Below, piece after piece: positions 1-7,520 of a DNA stretch of 64,000 bases; within the stretch, counting starts at the first letter, position 1; every line of letters begins with the position of its first letter. Under the pieces are notes generated by a model. That model was not told the DNA's origin. It saw only the letters and a program-made list of their open reading frames with translations, and made no database searches. This DNA is from Sphingomonadales bacterium (GTDB taxonomy: Bacteria; Pseudomonadota; Alphaproteobacteria; Sphingomonadales; Sphingomonadaceae): positions 248,001-312,000 of the forward strand of contig JADKCA010000004.1 in assembly GCA_016714795.1 (NCBI GenBank), in the 5' to 3' direction. Both the position numbers and the translations under genes were made by a program.

Positions 1-922
1 CCTTGAACGCGTTGGCCAGCACCCCGCCATGATCCTCCGCCAGATCCCAATAATCCATGGCGCGCGTGATATAGAGGTAGGAGTTGGCATCGAACCGGTC
101 GGTAAAGCTCAGCCCCTGATGCCGCAGATAGCTTTCCACCTGAAAATCGGCATCAAAGCCGAAGGTTTTGGCCCCCTTGGAGCCGTCGGGCCGGTTTTGC
201 AGGCGGCGGCCGAATTTCTCGGTGAGGCCCTGTTCGGACATATAGGTGATGTGCGCAGCCATGCGCGCGACCGCCAGCCCGGCATCGGGGGTTTTCCCGT
301 CTGCATAATAATCGCCCCCGCGCCAGTTGGGGTCTGCCATGATGGCCTGTCGCCCGGTTTCATGAAAGGCGATATTCTGCGCCGAATGCCGCGATGTGGA
401 GGCAATGACCATCGCGGCAGCCACACGCTCCGGATAGGTTGCCGCCCAGCTGAGCGTCAGCATCCCGCCCATCGATCCGCCGATCACCGCGTAAATCCGC
501 CCTATCCCCAGATGATCGAGCAGCAGCGCCTGCGCGCGCACCATGTCGCGGATCGTGATGACGGGAAAGCGCATCGCAAAGGGCGCGCCATCTGGGGCCA
601 ACGTTTCCGGGCCGGACGAGCCGAGGCACGAACCGATGACGTTGGGGCAGATCACGCAGAACCGGTCGGTATCGATCGGCTTGCCCGGCCCCACCATATC
701 CATCCACCAGCCCGGCTTTCCGGTGATGGGATGCGGGCTGGCGACATGCTGATCCATCGTCAGCGCGTGGCAGATGAGAATCACGTTGGAGGCGTCTGCA
801 TTGAGCGCACCATATGTCTCATAGGCGATTTCGACGGGTGCCAGCACCTGCCCGCCATCGAGCGCAAGCGGCCCGGGCAGCACGATGTGGCGGTTGAGGC
901 CGAAAAGGGCGTCATCAGACAT
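1..922 (-). CDS. metX: Homoserine O-acetyltransferase (partial, C-terminus beyond window)
   Basis: This alpha/beta-hydrolase acylates homoserine, normally from acetyl-CoA, in methionine synthesis. Reading down from the ATG at 922 gives about 307 residues without a stop before base 1, against roughly 370 for the family, so the C-terminus with the catalytic Asp and His lies outside. Visible hallmarks are the N-terminal stretch ending in AYETYG, the GSSGP segment, and the nucleophile elbow GGSMGG. The gene diverges from hisC across 68 bp. MetW, the usual partner, would be downstream and off the window. Some MetX-family enzymes use succinyl-CoA, so the acyl donor is inferred from the family, not seen. 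Confidence 0.93.
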   Translation of the reverse strand, partial: MSDDALFGLNRHIVLPGPLALDGGQVLAPVEIAYETYGALNADASNVILICHALTMDQHVASPHPITGKPGWWMDMVGPGKPIDTDRFCVICPNVIGSCLGSSGPETLAPDGAPFAMRFPVITIRDMVRAQALLLDHLGIGRIYAVIGGSMGGMLTLSWAATYPERVAAAMVIASTSRHSAQNIAFHETGRQAIMADPNWRGGDYYADGKTPDAGLAVARMAAHITYMSEQGLTEKFGRRLQNRPDGSKGAKTFGFDADFQVESYLRHQGLSFTDRFDANSYLYITRAMDYWDLAEDHGGVLANAFK

Positions 923-990
923 GGGGCCGGGGGCTAAGGGCATTGGGCCTGCCTTGTCAATGAAGGGCTTGGGCCTTAGAGCCGCATCCC

Positions 991-2085
991 ATGACTGGAC
1001 CCCAACCCAAAGACTGGATCAAGGCGATCCATCCCTATGTTCCCGGCAAATCCACCACGGATTCGGGCAGGAAAGCGATCAAGCTCTCCTCCAACGAAAA
1101 TCCGTTGGGGACGAGCGACCATGCCCGCGCCGCCTTTGCCGCCCATGCCGGCGAACTGGAGCGCTATCCGGACAGCGGGGCGACGGCGCTGCGCGAGGAA
1201 ATCGCGCGGCTCAACGGGCTTGATGCGGATCGCATCATCTATGGCAATGGATCGGACGAAGTGCTGCATCTTGCCGCCGGTGCCTTTGCCGGGCCGGGCG
1301 ATGAGATCATCTACGTCAATTATGGCTTTGCGGTCTATGAAATCGCCACGCGCCGCGTGGGCGCCACGCCGGTCATCGCCCCGGACAAGGACTATGCGAC
1401 CGATGTCGATGCGATTCTCGCGTGCGTGACCGCGCGGACCAGAATCGTGTTCGTCGCCAACCCGAACAATCCCACCAGCACCTATACGCCGCGCGAGGAT
1501 ATTGCCCGGCTTCATGCGGGGTTGCCAAGCGACGTTTTGCTGGTGCTCGACCATGCCTATGCCGAATATCTGGACGAGGATGAGGATGATGGCGGCTTTG
1601 CGCTCGCGCAGGCCGCGCCCAATGTTCTGGTGACGCGGACATTTTCGAAGATTTACGGGCTGGCGGCCGAACGCATCGGCTGGGGCACGGCAGCCGCGCC
1701 GATCATCGATGCGATGCACCGCATCCGCCTGCCCTTTTCCATCACCATTGCCGGGCAGAATGCCGCGATTGCCGCGCTGAAGGATCAGGACTTCGTCCGC
1801 GCCAGCCGCGCGCACAATGCCAAATGGCGCGCCTGGCTGGCCGATGAAATCGCCAAGATGGGCAATCAGGGCCTGCGCGCCATAGAGAGCAAGGCCAACT
1901 TCCTGCTGGTGCTGTTCGAAGGCCATGTGAGTGCGGAAACCGCCTATCAGGGGCTGATGGATCGCGGCTATATCGTCCGCTGGCTGCCGGGGCAGGGCCT
2001 GCCGCACGGCCTGCGCATCACCATTGGCACCGAAAGCGAAACGCTTGGGCTGGCTGCCGCCCTGCGTGAGATTGTCGGCGGCTGA
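991..2085 (+). CDS. hisC: Histidinol-phosphate / aromatic aminotransferase
   Basis: This is a PLP-dependent fold-type I aminotransferase of 364 residues. It converts imidazole-acetol phosphate to histidinol phosphate and in relatives also transaminates aromatic keto acids. The family features are SSNENPLG near residue 33, GNGSDE near 85, NPNNPT near 154, and the PLP lysine in TFSKIYGLA at about residue 220. Its stop overlaps the start of tyrC by one base (TGATG), so the two are translationally coupled. The same hisC-tyrC linkage is known from Zymomonas, where the aminotransferase has broad specificity. Dual use in histidine and tyrosine/phenylalanine synthesis is therefore likely but inferred. 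Confidence 0.92.
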   Translation: MTGPQPKDWIKAIHPYVPGKSTTDSGRKAIKLSSNENPLGTSDHARAAFAAHAGELERYPDSGATALREEIARLNGLDADRIIYGNGSDEVLHLAAGAFAGPGDEIIYVNYGFAVYEIATRRVGATPVIAPDKDYATDVDAILACVTARTRIVFVANPNNPTSTYTPREDIARLHAGLPSDVLLVLDHAYAEYLDEDEDDGGFALAQAAPNVLVTRTFSKIYGLAAERIGWGTAAAPIIDAMHRIRLPFSITIAGQNAAIAALKDQDFVRASRAHNAKWRAWLADEIAKMGNQGLRAIESKANFLLVLFEGHVSAETAYQGLMDRGYIVRWLPGQGLPHGLRITIGTESETLGLAAALREIVGG

Positions 2086-2993
2086 TGCTGCCGGTTTCGC
2101 GCCTTTCGATCATCGGGCTGGGGCTGCTCGGCTCTTCGGTGGCGCGCGCGGTGCGGGCGCATATGCCGGGCGTCACCATCACCGGCCATGATGCCAACCC
2201 AGCGCATCGCGAAACCGCGCGCGCCATCCAGCTGTGCGACGATGTGACCGACACGGCAGGTTCCGCCGTGATCGACGCCGAACTCGTCATCCTGTGCGTC
2301 CCCGTGGGCGCGATGGGCGATGTTGCCGCAGAGATTGCGCCCGATCTGCCGCACGGTGTGATCATCAGCGATGTCGGCTCTTCCAAGGCGAGCATTCTCG
2401 CCGCGCTGGAGGCCGCTTTGCCCGGCCATCATGTCATCCCCGCACACCCGGTGGCGGGCACCGAACAGAGCGGGCCGGAAGCAGGCTTTTCTTCGCTCTT
2501 CCACAATCGCTGGTGCATCCTGACCCCGCCCGAAGGCGCGGATGCGGGCAAAGTGGCGCAGCTTTCCGCTTTCTGGGAGCGGCTGGGCGCGAATATCGAG
2601 ATCATGGACGCCACGCACCATGATCTCGTGCTCGCCATCACCAGCCATTTGCCACACCTCATTGCCTATACGATTGTCGGGACCGCGTCTGACCTGGAAA
2701 CCGTGACGCAAAGCGAGGTGATCAAATATTCCGCGGGCGGTTTCCGCGATTTCACGCGCATCGCCGCTTCAGACCCGACAATGTGGCGCGACGTGTTCCT
2801 CTCGAACAAGGATGCGGTGCTGGAAATGCTCCAGCGTTTCACCGAGGATCTGACCGGCCTGCAAAAGGCGATCCGGCTGGGCGATGGCGAGCGGCTGTTC
2901 GAGCATTTCACCCGCACCCGCGCGATCCGGCGCGGCATCATCGAGCAGGGCCAGGATGATGCAAGGCCCGATTTCGGGCGCGGAGAGCGGTAA
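2085..2993 (+). CDS. tyrC: Prephenate/arogenate (cyclohexadienyl) dehydrogenase
   Basis: The 302-residue cytoplasmic enzyme performs NAD(P)-dependent oxidative decarboxylation of prephenate or arogenate in tyrosine synthesis. A Rossmann motif GLGLLGSS begins at residue 11. The family signatures SDVGSSK, HPVAGTEQSG and ITSHLPH follow, and the C-terminal helical part has the GGFRDFTRIA stretch. There is no fused chorismate mutase or ACT domain, as is usual for the alphaproteobacterial cyclohexadienyl type, which suggests but does not prove broad substrate use. The start ATG overlaps the last base of hisC. A short gap separates it from the convergent plsC. Confidence 0.93.
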   Translation: MLPVSRLSIIGLGLLGSSVARAVRAHMPGVTITGHDANPAHRETARAIQLCDDVTDTAGSAVIDAELVILCVPVGAMGDVAAEIAPDLPHGVIISDVGSSKASILAALEAALPGHHVIPAHPVAGTEQSGPEAGFSSLFHNRWCILTPPEGADAGKVAQLSAFWERLGANIEIMDATHHDLVLAITSHLPHLIAYTIVGTASDLETVTQSEVIKYSAGGFRDFTRIAASDPTMWRDVFLSNKDAVLEMLQRFTEDLTGLQKAIRLGDGERLFEHFTRTRAIRRGIIEQGQDDARPDFGRGER

Positions 2994-3016
2994 AAGACTG
3001 ATACGTCGCTCTCGAG

Positions 3017-3700
3017 CTACCCATTCAGCACATTGATCGCTGCATGCACCCGCGCCTCAATCTCTTCGCGCGACAGGCCGGGGGGAATTGGCGCCCCCAC
3101 TTTCATCCGCACCGGGCCGGGATGTTTGACGAACCCCTTGGGCCATTGATGCCCGGCTGACAGCGCGACCGGGATCACCGGCAGGCCCAATATCTTGTAT
3201 AGCCCCGCCAGCCCGGCGCGCAGCGGCGGTTGCTCGCCCGGCGGAATGCGTGTGCCTTCCGGAAACAGCACGATGGGCCGTCCGCTCGCCTTAGCCAGCT
3301 TGGCTGCGGCAATCATCGCGCGCATCGCGGTTGGGCCGGCATCGCGGTTCACGCCAATCGAGCCATGCTTGCGGCTGGCATAGCCCCAGAAGGGCAGATC
3401 GAGCAGTTCCTGCTTCATCACCACCACGGGGCGTTCGAACAGCACCAGCGTTTCGATCGTTTCGAAATTGGATTCATGCTTGAAGACGTAGAGCGCCTGC
3501 CCATGGTCAAGATTGCCGTCCATCACGGTGTGGATGCCGAGCAGATAATGCGCGCACCAGCGATGCCACGCCGCCCAGCGCCGCGAGGCGAAAATCACAG
3601 CCTCCTGCCCGAACAAGGGCGAAATCCCTGCAAGGATCACCAGCACCAGCCCGACGGGCTGGCAGATGATGTGGAACAGGATAGAGCGCAGCACGGCCAT
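3017..3700 (-). CDS. plsC: 1-acyl-sn-glycerol-3-phosphate acyltransferase
   Basis: This inner-membrane enzyme makes phosphatidic acid by acylating lysophosphatidic acid. The protein has 227 residues, with a hydrophobic N-terminal segment (about residues 8-30). The acyltransferase motif is HESNFE, with His75 and Glu80, an H-x4-E variant of the usual H-x4-D that is common in alphaproteobacterial PlsC. The second signature is FPEGTR near 146-151, followed by a GLPVIPVALS block. Its ATG lies four bases after the stop of the YdcF gene, and both follow ftsE-ftsX on the same strand, so one transcript is likely. Function is assigned from the motifs. Confidence 0.9.
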   Translation of the reverse strand: MAVLRSILFHIICQPVGLVLVILAGISPLFGQEAVIFASRRWAAWHRWCAHYLLGIHTVMDGNLDHGQALYVFKHESNFETIETLVLFERPVVVMKQELLDLPFWGYASRKHGSIGVNRDAGPTAMRAMIAAAKLAKASGRPIVLFPEGTRIPPGEQPPLRAGLAGLYKILGLPVIPVALSAGHQWPKGFVKHPGPVRMKVGAPIPPGLSREEIEARVHAAINVLNG

Positions 3701-3704
3701 CAGC

Positions 3705-4247
3705 TCAATATCCGATCATCTGCGCCACCGCCCGCGCCAGAAATTTGTTATACTCAGCCACCAGCACGACAAAGCTGGTCTGGCCGCGCACGGCATCATT
3801 GACGATGACAACATCACCTGCAATCTCGCGATCCAGTTCCATCCGCGCGCGGCGCATGTGCCAGTCATTGGTGATGAAGCGGATCGACGCGATGTTGTTC
3901 GCCGCGATCCAGTCTGCGGCCTCTTCCGCATTGGTGCGGGTGTTGACCGCCTGTTTGCCCAGTTCGACGCAGCATTCGAGCAGTTCGCGCGGCTTGCCGA
4001 GTTCCTCCGCCAGTTCAACACGGCGCACCTTCTGGTACACGCCCGAAATGAACATGCGGCGCGACCAGCCCTTTTCCAGCACGTTCAGCCCGCGTGTCAC
4101 CCGGCCGCTGCCGCCGGTGACAACAATGATCGCCTGTGTCTTTTCCGCGCCTGCCGGGCCGGGCAGCGTGGTGGTGAACCAGACCAGACCGCCGACCCAG
4201 ATCAGCAGCATGGCCATCAACAGGCGAGACAGACGGCGGCGCGTCAC
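3705..4247 (-). CDS. YdcF-like (DUF218) membrane-anchored protein
   Basis: The product has 180 residues, with one N-terminal membrane segment (about residues 7-27) followed by a DUF218 domain. Family features seen are the TGGSGRVTRGLNVL segment, the TRTNAEEA stretch and TNDWHMRRA. Relatives such as SanA, ElyC and YdcF affect envelope barrier function or lipid-carrier handling, but the biochemical activity of most members is unproven. It overlaps ftsX by four bases (ATGA) and precedes plsC by four bases. That ftsE-ftsX-ydcF-plsC layout links it to envelope biogenesis by context only. Confidence 0.82.
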   Translation of the reverse strand: MTRRRLSRLLMAMLLIWVGGLVWFTTTLPGPAGAEKTQAIIVVTGGSGRVTRGLNVLEKGWSRRMFISGVYQKVRRVELAEELGKPRELLECCVELGKQAVNTRTNAEEAADWIAANNIASIRFITNDWHMRRARMELDREIAGDVVIVNDAVRGQTSFVVLVAEYNKFLARAVAQMIGY

Positions 4248-5137
4248 AATTTGTCACCCAGATTGGACATCACGGTGCGCCGCGCCACCAGCCGGGCGAG
4301 CCCGACGCCAAACACCGGCAACAGGATCAGCATCGGAAAGGACCACCATTGCACCGGCGTTTCCCCCGGCAATCCGCCGCCAAGCGAGGAAATCCGTGCC
4401 GAAAGCGGCAGGATGACGAGAATGGCGACGATCACGCCCACCGTTCCACCCAGCAGCGCGTCGCGCGCGATCTGGCGTTCGAACAATTGCGCCACCTGCC
4501 GGTCGCTCGCGCCCATCAGATGCATGATGTCGATGGTTTCGCCATGCGTGTTGAGCGAAGAGCGCACCGCCATCACCACCACCGAGCCCGTGGCCACCGC
4601 CATCAGCGCCACCAGCCCGAGCGCGAGCCATTTGAGCGTGCGCAACAGCGAGGACGCCGGGGCCAGCCATTCGGCATCCGCCGTGACCTGCGCATTGGGG
4701 GCCACCGTGGTCACCAATGCCTTGACCTGATCTAGCCCATTCCTGTTCGATTGAGTGAAGACCAGATCGATCAGTGCTGGCACCGGAATATCTGCATTGC
4801 GCGCGGTATCGCCCAGCCATGGATCGAGCATGGCAGACAATTCCTCATCGCTGACGCGGCGCACGGATTCGACGATGCTGAGCTTGTCCAGTTCCACCAG
4901 CAACGCCCGAATCTGGCCTTCGCGCAGCCGGGCATTGGGTTCCGCCAGCTGAACAGTAGCGCGCCGGTCCAGATCGGACGACAGGCTGGCCGCCGCCCCG
5001 GCCAGCGACATGCCCGCCCAGCAGGCCAGCGCGGTCAGAAACAGCATGATCGCAATCAGCCACGGCAACATGCCGGACGAGCGATGCTCCGGCAGCACCC
5101 CCTTGTCTCGCGCGGCAAAGCGGAACAGCTCGAACAT
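4244..5137 (-). CDS. ftsX: Cell division ABC-type permease FtsX
   Basis: FtsX is the membrane partner of FtsE and in other bacteria controls periplasmic peptidoglycan hydrolases at the septum. The start at 5137 leaves a one-base gap after ftsE and gives MFELFRFA and 297 residues. Reading on upstream would add an unlikely Cys- and Pro-rich extension. The predicted layout is one N-terminal membrane segment near residues 24-45, a periplasmic domain, then three further segments in the C-terminal half. The HLMGASDRQVA stretch between transmembrane segments is typical of the FtsX permease domain. It is coupled upstream to ftsE and downstream to the YdcF gene. Confidence 0.9.
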   Translation of the reverse strand: MFELFRFAARDKGVLPEHRSSGMLPWLIAIMLFLTALACWAGMSLAGAAASLSSDLDRRATVQLAEPNARLREGQIRALLVELDKLSIVESVRRVSDEELSAMLDPWLGDTARNADIPVPALIDLVFTQSNRNGLDQVKALVTTVAPNAQVTADAEWLAPASSLLRTLKWLALGLVALMAVATGSVVVMAVRSSLNTHGETIDIMHLMGASDRQVAQLFERQIARDALLGGTVGVIVAILVILPLSARISSLGGGLPGETPVQWWSFPMLILLPVFGVGLARLVARRTVMSNLGDKL

Positions 5138-5138
5138 G

Positions 5139-5849
5139 TCAGAAACTGTCCGGGCGGGCGGGCGGATGGCGCAGCAGGCCGGTGGGATCCTGCAATTTTC
5201 CGTCATCCAGCCGCATCATCGTGGCGCTGCCAATCCGGCTGAGCAAATGGAGATCGTGGGTAGCGACCACCATCGTCGTGCCCAGCTTGTTGAGATTGTC
5301 GAACAGATAGAGCAGGCGCGCCGCCATTTCGGGATCGACGTTGCCGGTCGGTTCGTCCGCTACCAGCATTTCGGGCCGGCCGATCACCGCGCGGGCAATG
5401 GCGACGCGCTGCTGCTCCCCGCCCGAAAGCGTGGCGGGCCTTGCGCTGGAACGGTGCGAAAGCCCCACCCATTCGAGCATTTCCGCCACGGGCCGCTGCA
5501 AATCCCGCTCTGAAACGCCCGCCAGCCGCAGCGGCAGCGCGACATTGTCAAATGCGGAGAGGTGCGGGACGAGCCGGAAATCCTGAAACACCACGCCGAT
5601 CCGGCGGCGGAATCCGGGCAGTCGGTCGCGCGCAATGGTGACCATATCCTCCCCGAACAGGCGGACCAGTCCGCGCGACGGGCGCAGCGCAAGATAGATG
5701 AGCTTGAGCAGAGAGGTTTTCCCTGCGCCCGAAGCGCCGGTGAGGAAATAAAAGCCGCCGCGTCGCAGCGAGAAGCTGAGATCGGACAGCGTTTCTGCGC
5801 CCGTGCCGTAACGCAGGCCGACATTGTCAAACTGAACGATACTGCTCAT
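5139..5849 (-). CDS. ftsE: Cell division ATP-binding protein FtsE
   Basis: FtsE is the cytoplasmic ATPase of the FtsEX complex. The 236-residue protein has a complete ABC ATPase set: Walker A GASGAGKTS (near 38-46), Q-loop VFQDFRL, signature LSGGEQQR, Walker B MLVADEPTG, and the switch histidine in VATHD. The ATG at 5849 gives the expected MSSIVQFDNV beginning. A longer reading frame upstream is not FtsE-like. It leads the ftsE-ftsX-ydcF-plsC run and diverges from the zinc-ribbon gene across 183 bp, which should contain both promoters. Confidence 0.95.
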   Translation of the reverse strand: MSSIVQFDNVGLRYGTGAETLSDLSFSLRRGGFYFLTGASGAGKTSLLKLIYLALRPSRGLVRLFGEDMVTIARDRLPGFRRRIGVVFQDFRLVPHLSAFDNVALPLRLAGVSERDLQRPVAEMLEWVGLSHRSSARPATLSGGEQQRVAIARAVIGRPEMLVADEPTGNVDPEMAARLLYLFDNLNKLGTTMVVATHDLHLLSRIGSATMMRLDDGKLQDPTGLLRHPPARPDSF

Positions 5850-6032
5850 CGGGTGTGTGCGCTCTTTTCGGTCTGATCCGGCTCTAGCGGCACAAATGCG
5901 CCGCCACAAGAAACGTCCTGCCCTGTTTCGGGCAGAAATGATGCGGATGCCGCTTGTCAGTGCAATTGCATGTGTGGTTAGAGGGGTGTCACTGGTTTCC
6001 CATTGTCGCCGACACGAGTATCGCTTCGCCCC

Positions 6033-6863
6033 ATGCTGCTGATCTGCCCGGAATGCACGACCCGCTATCTGGTTGCCGACACGGCTGTCGGCCCGGATGG
6101 CCGTCAGGTGCGGTGCGCCAATTGCGCGCATAGCTGGTTTGCGCACGCCCCGGCCCCGCCGCCCGCCGGCGCATCGCCCGAATTGCCGCTGCCAGAGCCG
6201 GAACCCGCGCCGCCGCCCGTCGCCCCGGATAAGCCCGCCGAAGCGCCACCCGCTGCGCCACCGCCCGTGCCCACCGTCCATTTCGACAGTGACGAGCGGC
6301 CCGCCATGCCGGTACCCCATGCGCCGCCGCTTCCCCCGCCGCCTGCTGCGCCCGTTCCGTCCGCCAGGGATGACGGGATTGATGCCTATGCGCCCGAACC
6401 GCCATTTCGCCCGCGCAAGAATCCCGCGCGGCGCTGGACGTTCGCGGCAGCGCTTGCCGGATTGGGTCTGGTTGGCGGGATTGTGGCGGTGCAGGTGTTC
6501 GGCACCCCCACCATTGCCGCGCAGGTTGGATCAATGCTGGGGCTGGAGATCGGCACGTTCGAAGTGCCTCTGCTGATCCAGATGCCGCGCAAGCCGGACC
6601 GGCGGACGCTGGAAACCACCGGCGCAGAGCTTTTCACGGTCTCCGGGCGGATCATCAACCCCACCAACACCACGCAGCGCGTGCCCGACATTTTGGCCGA
6701 ATTGCGCGATTTGCAGGACCGTGTGGTCTATGGCTGGACGATCACGCCGCCCAAGCGGACGCTGGGGCCGGGCGAGGCGATCGAGTTTGACAGTGCTGAA
6801 GTGAATGTGCCCAATAATGCGCGCAAGATCAGCCTGAGCTTTTCGGGCGTGAGGGCGAACTAG
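6033..6863 (+). CDS. Zinc-ribbon (MJ0042-type), proline-rich, single-pass membrane protein
   Basis: The ATG at 6033 is preferred because it puts the zinc ribbon at the N-terminus. Cys5/Cys8 (CPEC) and Cys28/Cys31 (CANC) form a CxxC-x19-CxxC finger-like domain. A long Pro/Ala linker follows (about residues 40-125), then one membrane segment near 136-157, then a C-terminal domain resembling DUF3426, a beta-rich module of proteobacterial zinc-ribbon proteins. The protein has 276 residues. Its role is unknown. The topology suggests a cytoplasmic metal-binding head and a periplasmic domain. Its position divergent from ftsE hints at an envelope role only by proximity. Confidence 0.78.
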   Translation: MLLICPECTTRYLVADTAVGPDGRQVRCANCAHSWFAHAPAPPPAGASPELPLPEPEPAPPPVAPDKPAEAPPAAPPPVPTVHFDSDERPAMPVPHAPPLPPPPAAPVPSARDDGIDAYAPEPPFRPRKNPARRWTFAAALAGLGLVGGIVAVQVFGTPTIAAQVGSMLGLEIGTFEVPLLIQMPRKPDRRTLETTGAELFTVSGRIINPTNTTQRVPDILAELRDLQDRVVYGWTITPPKRTLGPGEAIEFDSAEVNVPNNARKISLSFSGVRAN

Positions 6864-7382
6864 ACGCGGATCGCTTCAGGCTGATCAGAACCCGTTCGTG
6901 TCGCGCGCCATCGAGACATGGCCATTTCGGGCAACCTATTGAAAATCCACTACCCCGCTCTTGCCGCGCGTGGCGCCCACCGGGAGCGGCCGGGCGGCTT
7001 GAACCGCCGTGCCGCGCACGATTCTGACCCGCACTGTCCCGACCGCCTGCACCCCGGCAGGGAGCGGCGGAGTCGCGGCAGAAGCGGCGAGGAGGAGGAG
7101 TGCGTCCAGCATGAAGCTGGTAAAAACGCGTTAACCGCCCGGGCCAAGGGCAGGACAGGGTTAACGGGGCTGATCAAACCGTGCAGCCACACCAGCCGCG
7201 CCTTTCCGCCAAAAACTGTCCCCCGCTGGCACGAACGGCGCCGGCGGCGTTAAGATTTGGCCCGCGACCGCACCGGGAATCGCACAAAGATCGCGACTCG
7301 CCCATTGCAGTCCCCCCTAGGCTTTGCTAGGGGCGCGGCGCTTGCCAGACGCCGGTTCAATGGAACCGGCAATCATCCATGT
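6864..7382. other. Non-coding gap before tRNA-Leu
   Basis: No convincing gene is seen in these 519 bases. Open frames on both strands (6918-7253 plus, 6950-7192 minus) have Arg/Pro-rich, low-complexity translations and no recognisable start signal. The last 70 bases contain two strong hairpins just upstream of the tRNA: CCCCTAG/CTAGGGG arms at 7314-7333 and GCCGGTTC/GAACCGGC arms at 7351-7370. Confidence 0.6.
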
Positions 7383-7469
7383 GCGGTCGTGGCGGAACTG
7401 GTAGACGCGCAACGTTGAGGTCGTTGTGGGCGAAAGCCCGTGGAAGTTCGAGTCTTCTCGACCGCACCA
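7383..7469 (+). tRNA. tRNA-Leu (GAG)
   Basis: The 87-base sequence folds as a class II tRNA. The acceptor arms GCGGTCG and CGACCGC pair perfectly and CCA is encoded. The D-arm contains GGCGGAACTGGTAGACGC, the typical Leu form. The anticodon stem CAACG/CGTTG closes the loop TTGAGGT, giving anticodon GAG. The extended variable arm forms a stem with GGGC and GCCC. The T-arm contains TTCGAGT. Confidence 0.95.
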
Positions 7470-7520
7470 GGGATGAACGGCAGGGCGCATCGCCCTTCCC
7501 CCTATGCTATGGCCCTTATG

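Noticed and set aside
6918..7253. Open frames on both strands in the gap before tRNA-Leu
   Set aside because: Low-complexity Arg/Pro-rich translations, no ribosome site and no recognisable family.
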